Assembly: GCA_016297945.1 (NCBI GenBank)
Contig: JAEDFR010000017.1
Coordinates: 1-37,357 of the forward strand
Direction of reading: 5' to 3'
DNA length: 37,357 nucleotides
Origin: Lachnospiraceae bacterium
Lineage (GTDB): Bacteria; Bacillota; Clostridia; Lachnospirales; Lachnospiraceae
Position 1 is the stretch's first letter; every line of letters begins with the position of its first letter. Below are positions 23,714 to 31,612 of the stretch, piece after piece. The notes below the pieces were generated by a model that was not told the DNA's origin, did not search any database, and saw nothing but the letters and a program-made list of their open reading frames with translations. Both the position numbers and the translations under genes were made by a program.

Positions 23714-24715
23714 ATGGCAGTAAAAGTAGCAATTAATGGTTTTGGCCGTATCGGTCGTCTTGCATTCAGACAGATGTTTGGTGCTGAAGGTTATGAAGTA
23801 GTAGCAATCAACGATTTAACATCACCTAAGATGTTAGCACACCTTCTTAAATATGACTCTTCACAGGGTAAATATGCAAAAGCTGATACAGTAGTAGCTG
23901 GTGAAGATTCTATCACAGTTGATGGAAAAACATTAAAAATCTACAAAGAGCCCGATGCAAACAACTGTCCTTGGGGAGAACTTGGAGTAGACGTTGTTCT
24001 TGAATGTTCAGGTTTCTATACATCAAAAGAAAAAGCACAGGCTCATATCAATGCCGGTGCTAAGAAAGTTGTTATCTCTGCTCCGGCAGGAAATGACCTT
24101 CCTACAATCGTTTACAATGTAAACCATACAACATTGACAGCAGATGACAAAATCATCTCAGCTGCTTCTTGTACAACAAACTGCTTAGCTCCTATGGCAA
24201 AAGCATTAAATGACTTAGCTGGCATCAAATCCGGTATCATGAGCACAATCCATGCTTATACAGGTGATCAGATGATCCTTGACGGACCTCAGAGAAAAGG
24301 TGACTTAAGAAGATCTCGTGCAGGTGCTGTTAATATCGTTCCTAACTCAACAGGTGCTGCAAAAGCTATCGGTTTAGTTATTCCTGAATTAAATGGCAAA
24401 TTAATCGGATCTGCTCAGCGTGTTCCTACTCCTACAGGTTCTACAACAATCTTAGTAGCTACAGTAGAAAAATCTGTAACAAAAGAAGAAATCAATGCAG
24501 CTATGAAAGCAGCAGCTACAGAATCATTCGGTTACAACGAAGAAGAAATCGTTTCTTCAGATATCGTTGGATCAACATATGGTTCAATCTTCGATGCAAC
24601 ACAGACAATGGTTGGCGAAGACAACTTAGTACAGGTTGTTTCTTGGTATGACAATGAAAACAGCTACACATCTCAGATGGTTCGTACAATCAAATACTTT
24701 GCTGAATTAGCATAA
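23714..24715 (+). CDS. gap: Glyceraldehyde-3-phosphate dehydrogenase, type I
   Basis: 333 residues. Oxidises glyceraldehyde 3-phosphate to 1,3-bisphosphoglycerate with NAD. NAD-binding start VAINGFGRIGRLAFR. The Asp in AINDLTS near residue 33 favours NAD over NADP. Catalytic Cys153 is in SAASCTTNCLAP, and the substrate loop has STIHAYTGDQ. The frame is open upstream to 23606, but ATG 23714 has AGGAGGAA (23698-23705) and fits family length. Codon use is strongly biased (CTT, GCT, ACA, GTA), as expected for high expression. It ends with a strong terminator, so pgk must be partly independent. Confidence 0.98.
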   Translation: MAVKVAINGFGRIGRLAFRQMFGAEGYEVVAINDLTSPKMLAHLLKYDSSQGKYAKADTVVAGEDSITVDGKTLKIYKEPDANNCPWGELGVDVVLECSGFYTSKEKAQAHINAGAKKVVISAPAGNDLPTIVYNVNHTTLTADDKIISAASCTTNCLAPMAKALNDLAGIKSGIMSTIHAYTGDQMILDGPQRKGDLRRSRAGAVNIVPNSTGAAKAIGLVIPELNGKLIGSAQRVPTPTGSTTILVATVEKSVTKEEINAAMKAAATESFGYNEEEIVSSDIVGSTYGSIFDATQTMVGEDNLVQVVSWYDNENSYTSQMVRTIKYFAELA

Positions 24716-24745
24716 TTTGAGTTGAACGAATTTATTTAAGACCTT

Positions 24746-24779
24746 AAAGGGTCCGGTCTTTTGGACCGGGCCCTTTTTT
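24746..24779 (+). terminator. Rho-independent terminator of gap
   Basis: A 13-bp stem (AAAGGGTCCGGTC at 24746-24758 with 24764-24776, one T-G wobble), TTTTG loop, and six T. Confidence 0.93.
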
Positions 24780-24847
24780 GTTCACGTTATGACTATTATG
24801 GTTATGGTGTGAGTGATTTATCAAAATAATATAAGGAGGCATTTCAA

Positions 24848-26080
24848 ATGTCATTAAACAAAAAATCAGTTGATGATATCAACGTAAAAGGCAAACGCGT
24901 ATTGGTTAGATGCGACTTTAATGTACCATTAAAAGACGGCGTGATTACAGATGAAACACGTATTAAAGCAGCTCTTCCCACAATCGAAAAATTAATTAAA
25001 GATGGTGGCAAGGTTATTCTTTGCTCACATCTTGGAAAAGTTAAAAACGGCCCCAACGAAGGCGAATCATTAGCACCTGTTGCTGTTAGATTATCTGAAA
25101 AATTAGGCAAAGAAGTAAAATTCGTTGCTGATTACAATGTAACAGGCGAAGCAGCTACTGCAGCTGTTGCAGCTATGAATGAAGGAGATGTTGTATTACT
25201 TCAGAATACCCGTTTCCGTGGAAAAGAAGAAACAAAACCTACAGATGCCGGCGAAGCTTTTGCAAAAGAATTAGCTGATCTTGCTGATGTATATGTATGT
25301 GATGCATTTGGTTCTGCTCACAGAGCTCATGCTTCCGTAGCTGTTGTTACTAAATACATCTCTGAAAAAGGTGGCGAGAATGCAGTAGGATACTTAATGC
25401 AGAAAGAAATCGACTTCCTTGGAAATGCCGTAGAGAATCCGGTACGTCCTTTCGTTGCTATCCTTGGTGGAGCTAAGGTTGCTGATAAATTAAATGTTAT
25501 CAATAACTTACTTGAAAAATGCGATACATTAATCATTGGTGGTGGTATGGCATTTACATTCTTAAAAGCACAGGGTTATGAAATCGGTAATTCATTAGTT
25601 GATGACGAGAAGCTTGATTACTGTAAAGAAATGATGGCAAAAGCTGAAAAATTAGGAAAGAAATTATTACTTCCTATTGATACAGCAGTTGCTGATGGAT
25701 TCCCGAATCCAATTGATGCTGAAATTGCAGTTGAATATGTTGATTCTACAAAAATCCCTGCTGACAAAGAAGGTCTTGATATCGGACCTAAGACACAGGA
25801 ATTATTTGCACAGGCTGCAAAAGAAGCTAAGACAGTTGTATGGAACGGACCGATGGGTGTATTCGAAAATCCTACCCTTGCAAAAGGTACTATTGCTGTA
25901 GCAAAAGCTTTGGCAGAAACAGATGCAACAACCATTATCGGTGGTGGCGATTCAGCCGCAGCTTGCAACCAGTTAGGTTTTGCTGACAAGATGAGCCATA
26001 TTTCTACCGGTGGCGGAGCTTCCCTTGAATTTTTAGAAGGTAAAGAACTTCCCGGTGTTGTAGCAGCTGACGATAAATAG
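24848..26080 (+). CDS. pgk: Phosphoglycerate kinase
   Basis: 410 residues. Transfers phosphate from 1,3-bisphosphoglycerate to ADP, the first ATP-yielding step of lower glycolysis. Signature RVLVRCDFNVPLKDG near the start, the LCSHLGKVKNGPNEG segment, DAFGSAHRAHAS, ILGGAKVADKLNVI, the nucleotide region VWNGPMGVFE and IIGGGDSAAA at the C-terminal domain are all intact. AAGGAGG is 8 nt before the ATG. Length is slightly above the usual 390-400. Codon bias is as strong as in gap. No clear promoter is seen in the 68 bases after the gap terminator, so partial read-through or a non-canonical promoter is likely. Confidence 0.98.
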   Translation: MSLNKKSVDDINVKGKRVLVRCDFNVPLKDGVITDETRIKAALPTIEKLIKDGGKVILCSHLGKVKNGPNEGESLAPVAVRLSEKLGKEVKFVADYNVTGEAATAAVAAMNEGDVVLLQNTRFRGKEETKPTDAGEAFAKELADLADVYVCDAFGSAHRAHASVAVVTKYISEKGGENAVGYLMQKEIDFLGNAVENPVRPFVAILGGAKVADKLNVINNLLEKCDTLIIGGGMAFTFLKAQGYEIGNSLVDDEKLDYCKEMMAKAEKLGKKLLLPIDTAVADGFPNPIDAEIAVEYVDSTKIPADKEGLDIGPKTQELFAQAAKEAKTVVWNGPMGVFENPTLAKGTIAVAKALAETDATTIIGGGDSAAACNQLGFADKMSHISTGGGASLEFLEGKELPGVVAADDK

Positions 26081-26100
26081 AGCGATAATAATGAGGAAAG

Positions 26101-26139
26101 TATACAGTGTATGCAAGCTTGCTTGGAATACACTGTATA
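26101..26139 (+). repeat. 12-bp inverted repeat after pgk
   Basis: TATACAGTGTAT (26101-26112) pairs perfectly with ATACACTGTATA (26128-26139). The loop holds a GCAAGCTTGC palindrome. The following TTTGACG is a poor T tract, so this may be a processing or stability hairpin, or a leaky terminator, between pgk and tpiA. Confidence 0.7.
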
Positions 26140-26166
26140 TTTGACGAATATGACGGTTGAGAAATA

Positions 26167-26260
26167 TGCACGAAGTGCAAAATATTGCGAAAACCGGCAG
26201 GATTGCGAGAGCGTAGCGTAGCAATCCGTATCGCACGAAAATGTTTCGTTCGCAAATATT
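26167..26260 (+). repeat. Composite multi-hairpin element before tpiA
   Basis: A small hairpin, TGCAC-GAA-GTGCA, lies at 26167-26179. Then an outer stem, AATATTGCGAA (26181-26191) with TTCGCAAATATT (26249-26260, one bulge), encloses two inner inverted repeats: GGATTGC (26200-26206) with GCAATCC (26221-26227), and ACGAAA (26235-26240) with TTTCGT (26244-26249). The last shares its outer edge with the outer stem. The loop contains GCGTAGCGTAGC. It is much richer in G/C palindromes than other gaps and resembles REP or MITE-like elements. It could also act as a structured tpiA leader. Confidence 0.65.
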
Positions 26261-26283
26261 ATATAAAAAGGAGAACCATTACA

Positions 26284-27030
26284 ATGGCAAGAAGAAGAAT
26301 TATTGCCGGAAACTGGAAAATGAACATGACTCCCAGTCAGGCAGTTGAATTAGTAGCAACATTAAAAGATTTAGTAGTTAATCCTGATGTTGATGTCGTA
26401 TATTGCGTACCGGCAATCGATATCGTTCCTGTAGCAGAAGCTATCAAAGGAACAAATGTAGAACTTGGTGCTGAAAACTTCTATATCGAAGATAAAGGTG
26501 CTTTTACAGGTGAAATTTCTGCTCCGATGTTAAAAGAAGCAGGTGTAAAATATATCATCATCGGACATTCCGAGAGAAGAGATATTTTTGGCGAAAATGA
26601 TATCTTAATCAACCAGAAAGTAAAAAAAGCATTTGCTTCCGGTCTTTCACCTATCCTTTGCTGTGGTGAGTCACTTGCTCTTCGTAAAGCAGGTACTTAT
26701 ACAGAATGGATTAAGAGACAGATTACATGGGATCTTGATGGCGTAACAGCTGATCAGGTAAAAGAATTGGTCATTGCATACGAACCTATCTGGGCTATCG
26801 GTACAGGCGAAACTGCTACAGCAGATCAGGCTGAAGAAGTATGTAAGATGATTCGTGAAACAATCGCTGAGCTTTATGATGATGCTACAGCAGAAGCTGT
26901 ACGTATTCAGTACGGTGGATCTATGAATGCAGGAAATGCGGCTGAATTACTGGCTAAACCCAATATTGATGGCGGATTAATCGGTGGTGCTGCATTAAAA
27001 CCTGATTTTGGTAAAATCGTAAATGCTTAA
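26284..27030 (+). CDS. tpiA: Triosephosphate isomerase
   Basis: 248 residues. Interconverts dihydroxyacetone phosphate and glyceraldehyde 3-phosphate. Catalytic residues: Lys12 (AGNWKMN), His95 (IIGHSERR) and Glu167 (AYEPIWAIGTG). The phosphate loop YGGSMNAGNA and GGLIGGAAL are at the end. The frame is open upstream to TTG 26185, but that part reads through the hairpin element; ATG 26284 with AAGGAGAA matches the family. Codon bias is strong. It is probably co-transcribed with pgk, since no promoter is seen between them. Confidence 0.98.
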   Translation: MARRRIIAGNWKMNMTPSQAVELVATLKDLVVNPDVDVVYCVPAIDIVPVAEAIKGTNVELGAENFYIEDKGAFTGEISAPMLKEAGVKYIIIGHSERRDIFGENDILINQKVKKAFASGLSPILCCGESLALRKAGTYTEWIKRQITWDLDGVTADQVKELVIAYEPIWAIGTGETATADQAEEVCKMIRETIAELYDDATAEAVRIQYGGSMNAGNAAELLAKPNIDGGLIGGAALKPDFGKIVNA

Positions 27031-27196
27031 ATGATTTCGAATGATTTGCTATATTCAGTCATTTGATAAATCAATGTAGAAAATATTTTCTGTTGATCAA
27101 TATGGTATTTGATACTGTATGAGTATAATTTGTTCATATTTATTCAGATTATAGAATAGAAAATTGTTGAGTTATATTTGAAAAGAGAATGAAAAT

Positions 27197-27239
27197 AAAA
27201 GACGTTTCAGGTTGTGCGTTTCCTGAAACGTCTTTTTTT
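27197..27239. terminator. Shared terminator of convergent tpiA and cation-efflux gene
   Basis: A 15-bp perfect stem (AAAAGACGTTTCAGG at 27197-27211 with 27222-27236) has a 10-nt loop and T on both sides. Its right edge runs into the stop codon of the minus-strand gene. The rest of the gap from 27031 is A/T-rich with no gene seen. Confidence 0.93.
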
Positions 27240-28404
27240 ATAAGTCTCCTTTGTCAATACTGATCACACCATTAAAATTTCCTTCCAGAGCGGAGAGCTT
27301 GTTGCGTATAAAATCCAGTACATATTCATCCTTATATCGGTAGTCAAAGGGGAGTACAATGTCAAAAATTATATTGGTATGTGTTGGGCCTTTAACTACT
27401 CGGAAATCATGAAAATGAATATTAGGATCAAGTTCATCAATCATTTTTCTGACTTTTTCTTTTAATTCATCGGTGTATGGGTCATTCACCAGAATGGGAT
27501 CCATATGAATGACTGCCTGACAACTGCATTGTTCTTGAATTTCATTTTCAATCCGGTCAATTAAGTCATGGATTTCCATGATATCTCCTTTTGCATCAAC
27601 TTCGGCATGAAGAGAAGTCATGATACGTCCCGGACCATAATCATGTACAATCATATCGTGGATACCAAGTATTTCTTCATGAGACATAACCAAGTCTTTG
27701 ATTTGTTCCACGAATTCCGGTTTTGGAGGCTGGCCCAACAAAGGAGAGATGGTTTCTTTAGCCGCATTGGTACCGGAATATAAAATAAAGAAACCAACCA
27801 GAACACCACAATATGCATCAATATTGAAGCCGGTAAATTGATAAATCAGGGTGGATAGTAATACAACAAATGTAGCAACTGTATCGCTCAAAGAATCAGT
27901 TGCAGTTGCAGACATTACAACCGATTCTATTTTTTTACCAATGGAGCGGTTATAAGAAAACATATATATTTTTACAAGAATGGATGCAATAAGAATTATA
28001 ACCGTAATCATATCACATGCCATTTTCTGCGGATGAATAATTTTGTCAAAAGAGCTTTTGATTAATTCGAAACCCATAAATACAATGGCGACAGATATCA
28101 GTAAACCTGCTATGTATTCGACACGTCCGTGACCATATGGATGATCTTTGTCCGGTTTCTGTTCGGATATTTTAAAGCCAATCAGAGTAATTGCGGAAGA
28201 TGCTGCATCGGATAAGTTATTGGCAGCATCAGCAATGATAGCAATGGAATTACTGAGAAGTCCGGCAATTAATTTTCCGATAAACAGGCAGATGTTCAAA
28301 AAAATGCCAAATCCACCGCAGAGCTTCCCATAAGCGGAACGGGTATTTGGATTTTGATATTGATCTTTGTTTTTAATGAAGATGTTGCTTAATAATGTAA
28401 TCAT
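27238..28404 (-). CDS. Cation diffusion facilitator (CDF) family metal exporter
   Basis: 388 residues. A proton-coupled divalent-metal exporter in the cytoplasmic membrane. About six helices (20-230) come before a cytoplasmic ferredoxin-like domain (about 235-320), plus an extra C-terminal domain of about 70 residues. Helix 2 has NxxxD in ADAANNLSD and helix 5 has DxxxD in ATDSLSD, a pattern seen in manganese-type CDFs, in contrast to the HxxxD of zinc types (inference). DHPYGHGRVEY after helix 2 is typical. AAGGAAA precedes the ATG. It interrupts the glycolytic cluster on the opposite strand. No metal-regulator site was recognised. Confidence 0.9.
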   Translation of the reverse strand: MITLLSNIFIKNKDQYQNPNTRSAYGKLCGGFGIFLNICLFIGKLIAGLLSNSIAIIADAANNLSDAASSAITLIGFKISEQKPDKDHPYGHGRVEYIAGLLISVAIVFMGFELIKSSFDKIIHPQKMACDMITVIILIASILVKIYMFSYNRSIGKKIESVVMSATATDSLSDTVATFVVLLSTLIYQFTGFNIDAYCGVLVGFFILYSGTNAAKETISPLLGQPPKPEFVEQIKDLVMSHEEILGIHDMIVHDYGPGRIMTSLHAEVDAKGDIMEIHDLIDRIENEIQEQCSCQAVIHMDPILVNDPYTDELKEKVRKMIDELDPNIHFHDFRVVKGPTHTNIIFDIVLPFDYRYKDEYVLDFIRNKLSALEGNFNGVISIDKGDL

Positions 28405-28420
28405 ATTTTTTCCTTATCTT

Positions 28421-28448
28421 TTTGTATGATTTAAGGTCAAAAAGTCAA
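28421..28448 (-). promoter_or_regulatory. Promoter of the CDF gene (minus strand)
   Basis: Read on the minus strand: TTGACT (28448-28443), 16-nt spacer, and TACAAA (28426-28421), 17 nt before the start codon, giving a very short leader. Confidence 0.45.
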
Positions 28449-28525
28449 ATGTTAATCCTGTTTGCAGAATAAAGGTTATGATTTTACGACCTGCATAAAC
28501 ATCATTTTATCCTTTTAAAACCTAC

Positions 28526-28554
28526 TTGTAAATATGAATTTTTGGTGCTACTAT
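28526..28554 (+). promoter_or_regulatory. Promoter of the large membrane protein gene
   Basis: TTGTAA (28526-28531), 17-nt spacer, and TACTAT (28549-28554) with an extended -10 TGC just before it. The predicted start point near 28561 supports the downstream ATG 28573 over 28534. Confidence 0.55.
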
Positions 28555-28572
28555 TTCTCTGAGGGTGGACAA

Positions 28573-31482
28573 ATGAGAAAGAATAATCATGCTAAGAAAG
28601 TTTTAAATATCTGGACGATTTTGTCAGTTGTTGTCACATTAATTTGTATCTTATCATATGTGGGATATGGTTATGTTATCAATTCCGATAATGTATATAC
28701 TGATTTTCTTGTGGGAGATGCTGCCTATTTAAGAACCAATAAAGTCGGAGAATGGCATTTATTTTGGTTTTTGTTGTTTTTAGCCATGACTATGACTGCG
28801 GTCTTAGCTTTTTTGGAAGGAAAAAAGATAGCGTACGCGTTGTCTCCAAATAAAAAATGGTTTCTATATGCCGGTTTAGTCTATTTGCCTTTTTGTACCC
28901 ATCTGTTGATTTATAATACAGTGAATCTCTATTTTCTGCTTATTACGGTTTTGGTCAGCGGTCTTGTTATGATTTTTCGGGAAAATTGTCTTGAACAGAT
29001 AGCTTTGTTTACTTGTATTTATTTTGGAATGGAAGTTCCGGCAATTATTCTTTCCGTTTTTGGGCATAGTTATTTTCTGAGTGATAAAAAAGTCCTATTT
29101 CTGGCATTTGTATTATATTTCTTAATTCTGCTTCTGGATAGATGTTTTAAGGATTTTTCCATGACAAGAGTGGCAGATGTTGTTCAAATTTGGATTCCTT
29201 TTTTGTTTCTCCTTTATCTGAAAGATACATATCAGAACGGTGCTACCATTGAAAAAGTGCCATTCCCGCAAACCTATATTTGTTTTGTTGTTTCTTTGAT
29301 TTTCATATTGGTTGGTATAACGATTTATCAGATTGTACAGAAAAATAAGATTAAAACTGAAGAAAAACGACAAAATGCAGATGCTTTCCAAATATATTTT
29401 TCTACAGTTTTTTCCACTTTTTCTTTTGTTTCGTATATGTCTCCGGCCTTGATTTTACCTTTTGATCTGCATCATCATGGAGAGCAGATTTTACCGTGGC
29501 AACAGATTGTGGAATTGGGACAGAAGGCATATGATGAATATTCTCCTGCTTCCGGCTTTTTTCCGATGATTTTGGGATGTATCAATCGTGTGATGTTTCA
29601 TGGTTATGCAAATGCATACAATATGAGCTTTGTGATTTTTGCATTGATATTTGAAGCCATTACTATTTTTCTGTTATATAGAAAAATCGGAGGAAGATGG
29701 GCATTACTTTTTGCGGTTTTATTTCATATGCCGGTTTATTGCCGCGGCTGGATGATACTGCCGACGTTATTGCTTTGGTCAGATAGAAAGTTGATTGAAA
29801 ATAAAGCTTTGTGGCTGATAAGTTATGTGTTTGTCAGTTTTTTGGATGGTTTGTATTATCCACTTTATGGAGCCGCATTGCTTCTAGGTGCTTTTCCATT
29901 TGCTGTTTTGCAGGTTATTGCTTTTTTTAAAAAATCGGATTTTAAGAAAAAATATGTCATTCCATTATTTTTGCTATTGGGCGTTATTGCATTTTACGTT
30001 CCGCTTTTATTTCGAATGCTTAAGCATATTCTTTCCATGAGTGGACAGACTGTTTTTGTTGATGGAATCAGTATCTTTCAGTCTGAGATTCCGAATTGGT
30101 TTATGCCGTTTTTGTCCGGATTTGGCGGTTATTCCATGATATATTATCTGTTGCGTTTTACTTTTGGGATTATTTTTGTTGTTATGGCTGTTTATCTGCT
30201 TTGCCGCTTTATTAAGCAGAATGACAAAAAAATTCAGACTTTTTTAAATGATAAATATTTTATGTTGAGTTGTGTTCCGCCAATTATCTGTATTTGTTAT
30301 ACATACACGATGGTTTGTATGGATGAAGATTGGGTAGCAAACCTGCTTTCGCGTTCTGTTTTTATTATTCTTTTTGTCGGTATGTTTTTGCAGTTGTTTT
30401 TGATCAGCTATGGGAAAGAACTTTTAGGTGAGAAAAATCGGGCTATTTTAATGGCTTTGGTATTTTGTGTTCCTTTTTTGTTTTTTGAAAAATGTGAGGA
30501 TTATGAATTTCCGACATTGGAAGGTACTACGGATCAAAAGTCTTATGTGATTGCTGAATATCAAAGCAAAATGTTGCCATATTCTTTGGGTGATGGGTAT
30601 GTCTTGCTTGACGAGAATATAAAAGAAGCGAATCCGTATGTGCATTTTGAACGAATTGGAGACGGATATGTCTCCCAAAATGTGATGGAAAGACTAAACA
30701 AGATACAGTTTACCATGGATTTTTTGCGTGAGTTTGATCCGGATGTAAAAATACTGGGATTTGAACAAAGTCAGTTTTTTTATTATTTTATGAATGAAAA
30801 AGCAGTATACTCAGGGCGGACATCCATTGCACGCAGTCGCGAAGCGGTCGAAGAAGTGCTTACACAAATAGATCCGGAACATACGGTGGTACGTACCGGT
30901 GTCATTCCTTTGGAAGAATATTATTTATACAGGTATCTGGTGGAGCAGGGATATAGTTATTCTCCCGATTTGGATTTATTTTTGCCGAATAAGTTGTATG
31001 TTTCCATTTATGGAAGTACCGGTAATTATGATTCCTCAGTCTGGGTGCAGGATTATAATTGTTTTGGAGTTGCATCTTCATTTGCGAAATCTTTGAACCA
31101 TATGAAATATCTTCACAATTCATACGAGGATATGAAAGTTAACTGTGTAATGCTGAAAACCGATGAAGGAATAGACTTTAACATTCAGACGGATTGCCCG
31201 ATAGAGGGAAGAAATGTAGATTTTTTGTATGTTAAGATAGATGATGTTTCCGGAGAAAATCTTTGTGTAAGTTTTAATTGTGTGGGAAAAGAAAAAGAAG
31301 AATGTAGTCTGAAAGCATGGTTAGAAGATGGGGAATTGCTAATCCCGGTTGGCACGAATGCAAACTGGCTGACGGAAACGCATGATTCGATTATATTGTC
31401 TGTTTCTGATGCAAAAACAGGTGAGAATATCGATATTTCCAAGCTGGCCTTTTATAAACTGGATGAGTTAGAATCAGAATAG
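28573..31482 (+). CDS. Large polytopic membrane protein, GT-C-like (unassigned)
   Basis: 969 residues, no named family recognised. The first about 635 residues are mostly membrane helices (the first at 9-35). The remainder (about 640-969) is a soluble, probably extracytoplasmic domain with IREFDPDVKILGF-like alpha/beta stretches. After a central helix block, DLHHHGEQILP (298-308) and a following acidic loop (GQKAYDEYSPASG) recall the first outer loop of GT-C glycosyltransferases that use lipid-phosphate sugars, where an acidic catalytic residue sits with His or Gly neighbours. This is inference only. ATG 28573 has GAGGG about 8 nt upstream and fits the promoter. It sits between tpiA/CDF and gpmI with no polysaccharide genes beside it. 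Confidence 0.7.
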   Translation: MRKNNHAKKVLNIWTILSVVVTLICILSYVGYGYVINSDNVYTDFLVGDAAYLRTNKVGEWHLFWFLLFLAMTMTAVLAFLEGKKIAYALSPNKKWFLYAGLVYLPFCTHLLIYNTVNLYFLLITVLVSGLVMIFRENCLEQIALFTCIYFGMEVPAIILSVFGHSYFLSDKKVLFLAFVLYFLILLLDRCFKDFSMTRVADVVQIWIPFLFLLYLKDTYQNGATIEKVPFPQTYICFVVSLIFILVGITIYQIVQKNKIKTEEKRQNADAFQIYFSTVFSTFSFVSYMSPALILPFDLHHHGEQILPWQQIVELGQKAYDEYSPASGFFPMILGCINRVMFHGYANAYNMSFVIFALIFEAITIFLLYRKIGGRWALLFAVLFHMPVYCRGWMILPTLLLWSDRKLIENKALWLISYVFVSFLDGLYYPLYGAALLLGAFPFAVLQVIAFFKKSDFKKKYVIPLFLLLGVIAFYVPLLFRMLKHILSMSGQTVFVDGISIFQSEIPNWFMPFLSGFGGYSMIYYLLRFTFGIIFVVMAVYLLCRFIKQNDKKIQTFLNDKYFMLSCVPPIICICYTYTMVCMDEDWVANLLSRSVFIILFVGMFLQLFLISYGKELLGEKNRAILMALVFCVPFLFFEKCEDYEFPTLEGTTDQKSYVIAEYQSKMLPYSLGDGYVLLDENIKEANPYVHFERIGDGYVSQNVMERLNKIQFTMDFLREFDPDVKILGFEQSQFFYYFMNEKAVYSGRTSIARSREAVEEVLTQIDPEHTVVRTGVIPLEEYYLYRYLVEQGYSYSPDLDLFLPNKLYVSIYGSTGNYDSSVWVQDYNCFGVASSFAKSLNHMKYLHNSYEDMKVNCVMLKTDEGIDFNIQTDCPIEGRNVDFLYVKIDDVSGENLCVSFNCVGKEKEECSLKAWLEDGELLIPVGTNANWLTETHDSIILSVSDAKTGENIDISKLAFYKLDELESE

Positions 31483-31496
31483 CTTATTTAAAATGA

Positions 31497-31526
31497 TTGC
31501 ATGAAAAGGGGATAAAGTAGTATAAT
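31497..31526 (+). promoter_or_regulatory. gpmI promoter
   Basis: TTGCAT (31497-31502), 18-nt spacer, and a perfect TATAAT (31521-31526), shortly after the stop of the membrane protein gene. Confidence 0.7.
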
Positions 31527-31543
31527 AATCCCTGGTTATAGGA

Positions 31544-31580
31544 ATGTTGGATATTAAGGAAGAGATTTTTAATCCAACAT
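31544..31580 (+). promoter_or_regulatory. Hairpin in the gpmI leader
   Basis: ATGTTGGAT (31544-31552) pairs perfectly with ATCCAACAT (31572-31580) over a 19-nt loop. No T run follows. It ends about 32 nt before the gpmI start, so it may stabilise the mRNA 5' end. Confidence 0.5.
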
Positions 31581-31612
31581 CATAATTTAAAATTATAAAG
31601 GAGAAAAACAGA

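Noticed and set aside
25618..26133. 171-residue open frame on the minus strand inside pgk
   Set aside because: It is fully antisense to a strongly conserved gene, Ser/Ala/Pro-rich as expected for a shadow of biased codons, with no ribosome site.
26185..26283. 33-residue extension of tpiA
   Set aside because: It translates the hairpin element; a strong ribosome site and family alignment place the start at 26284.
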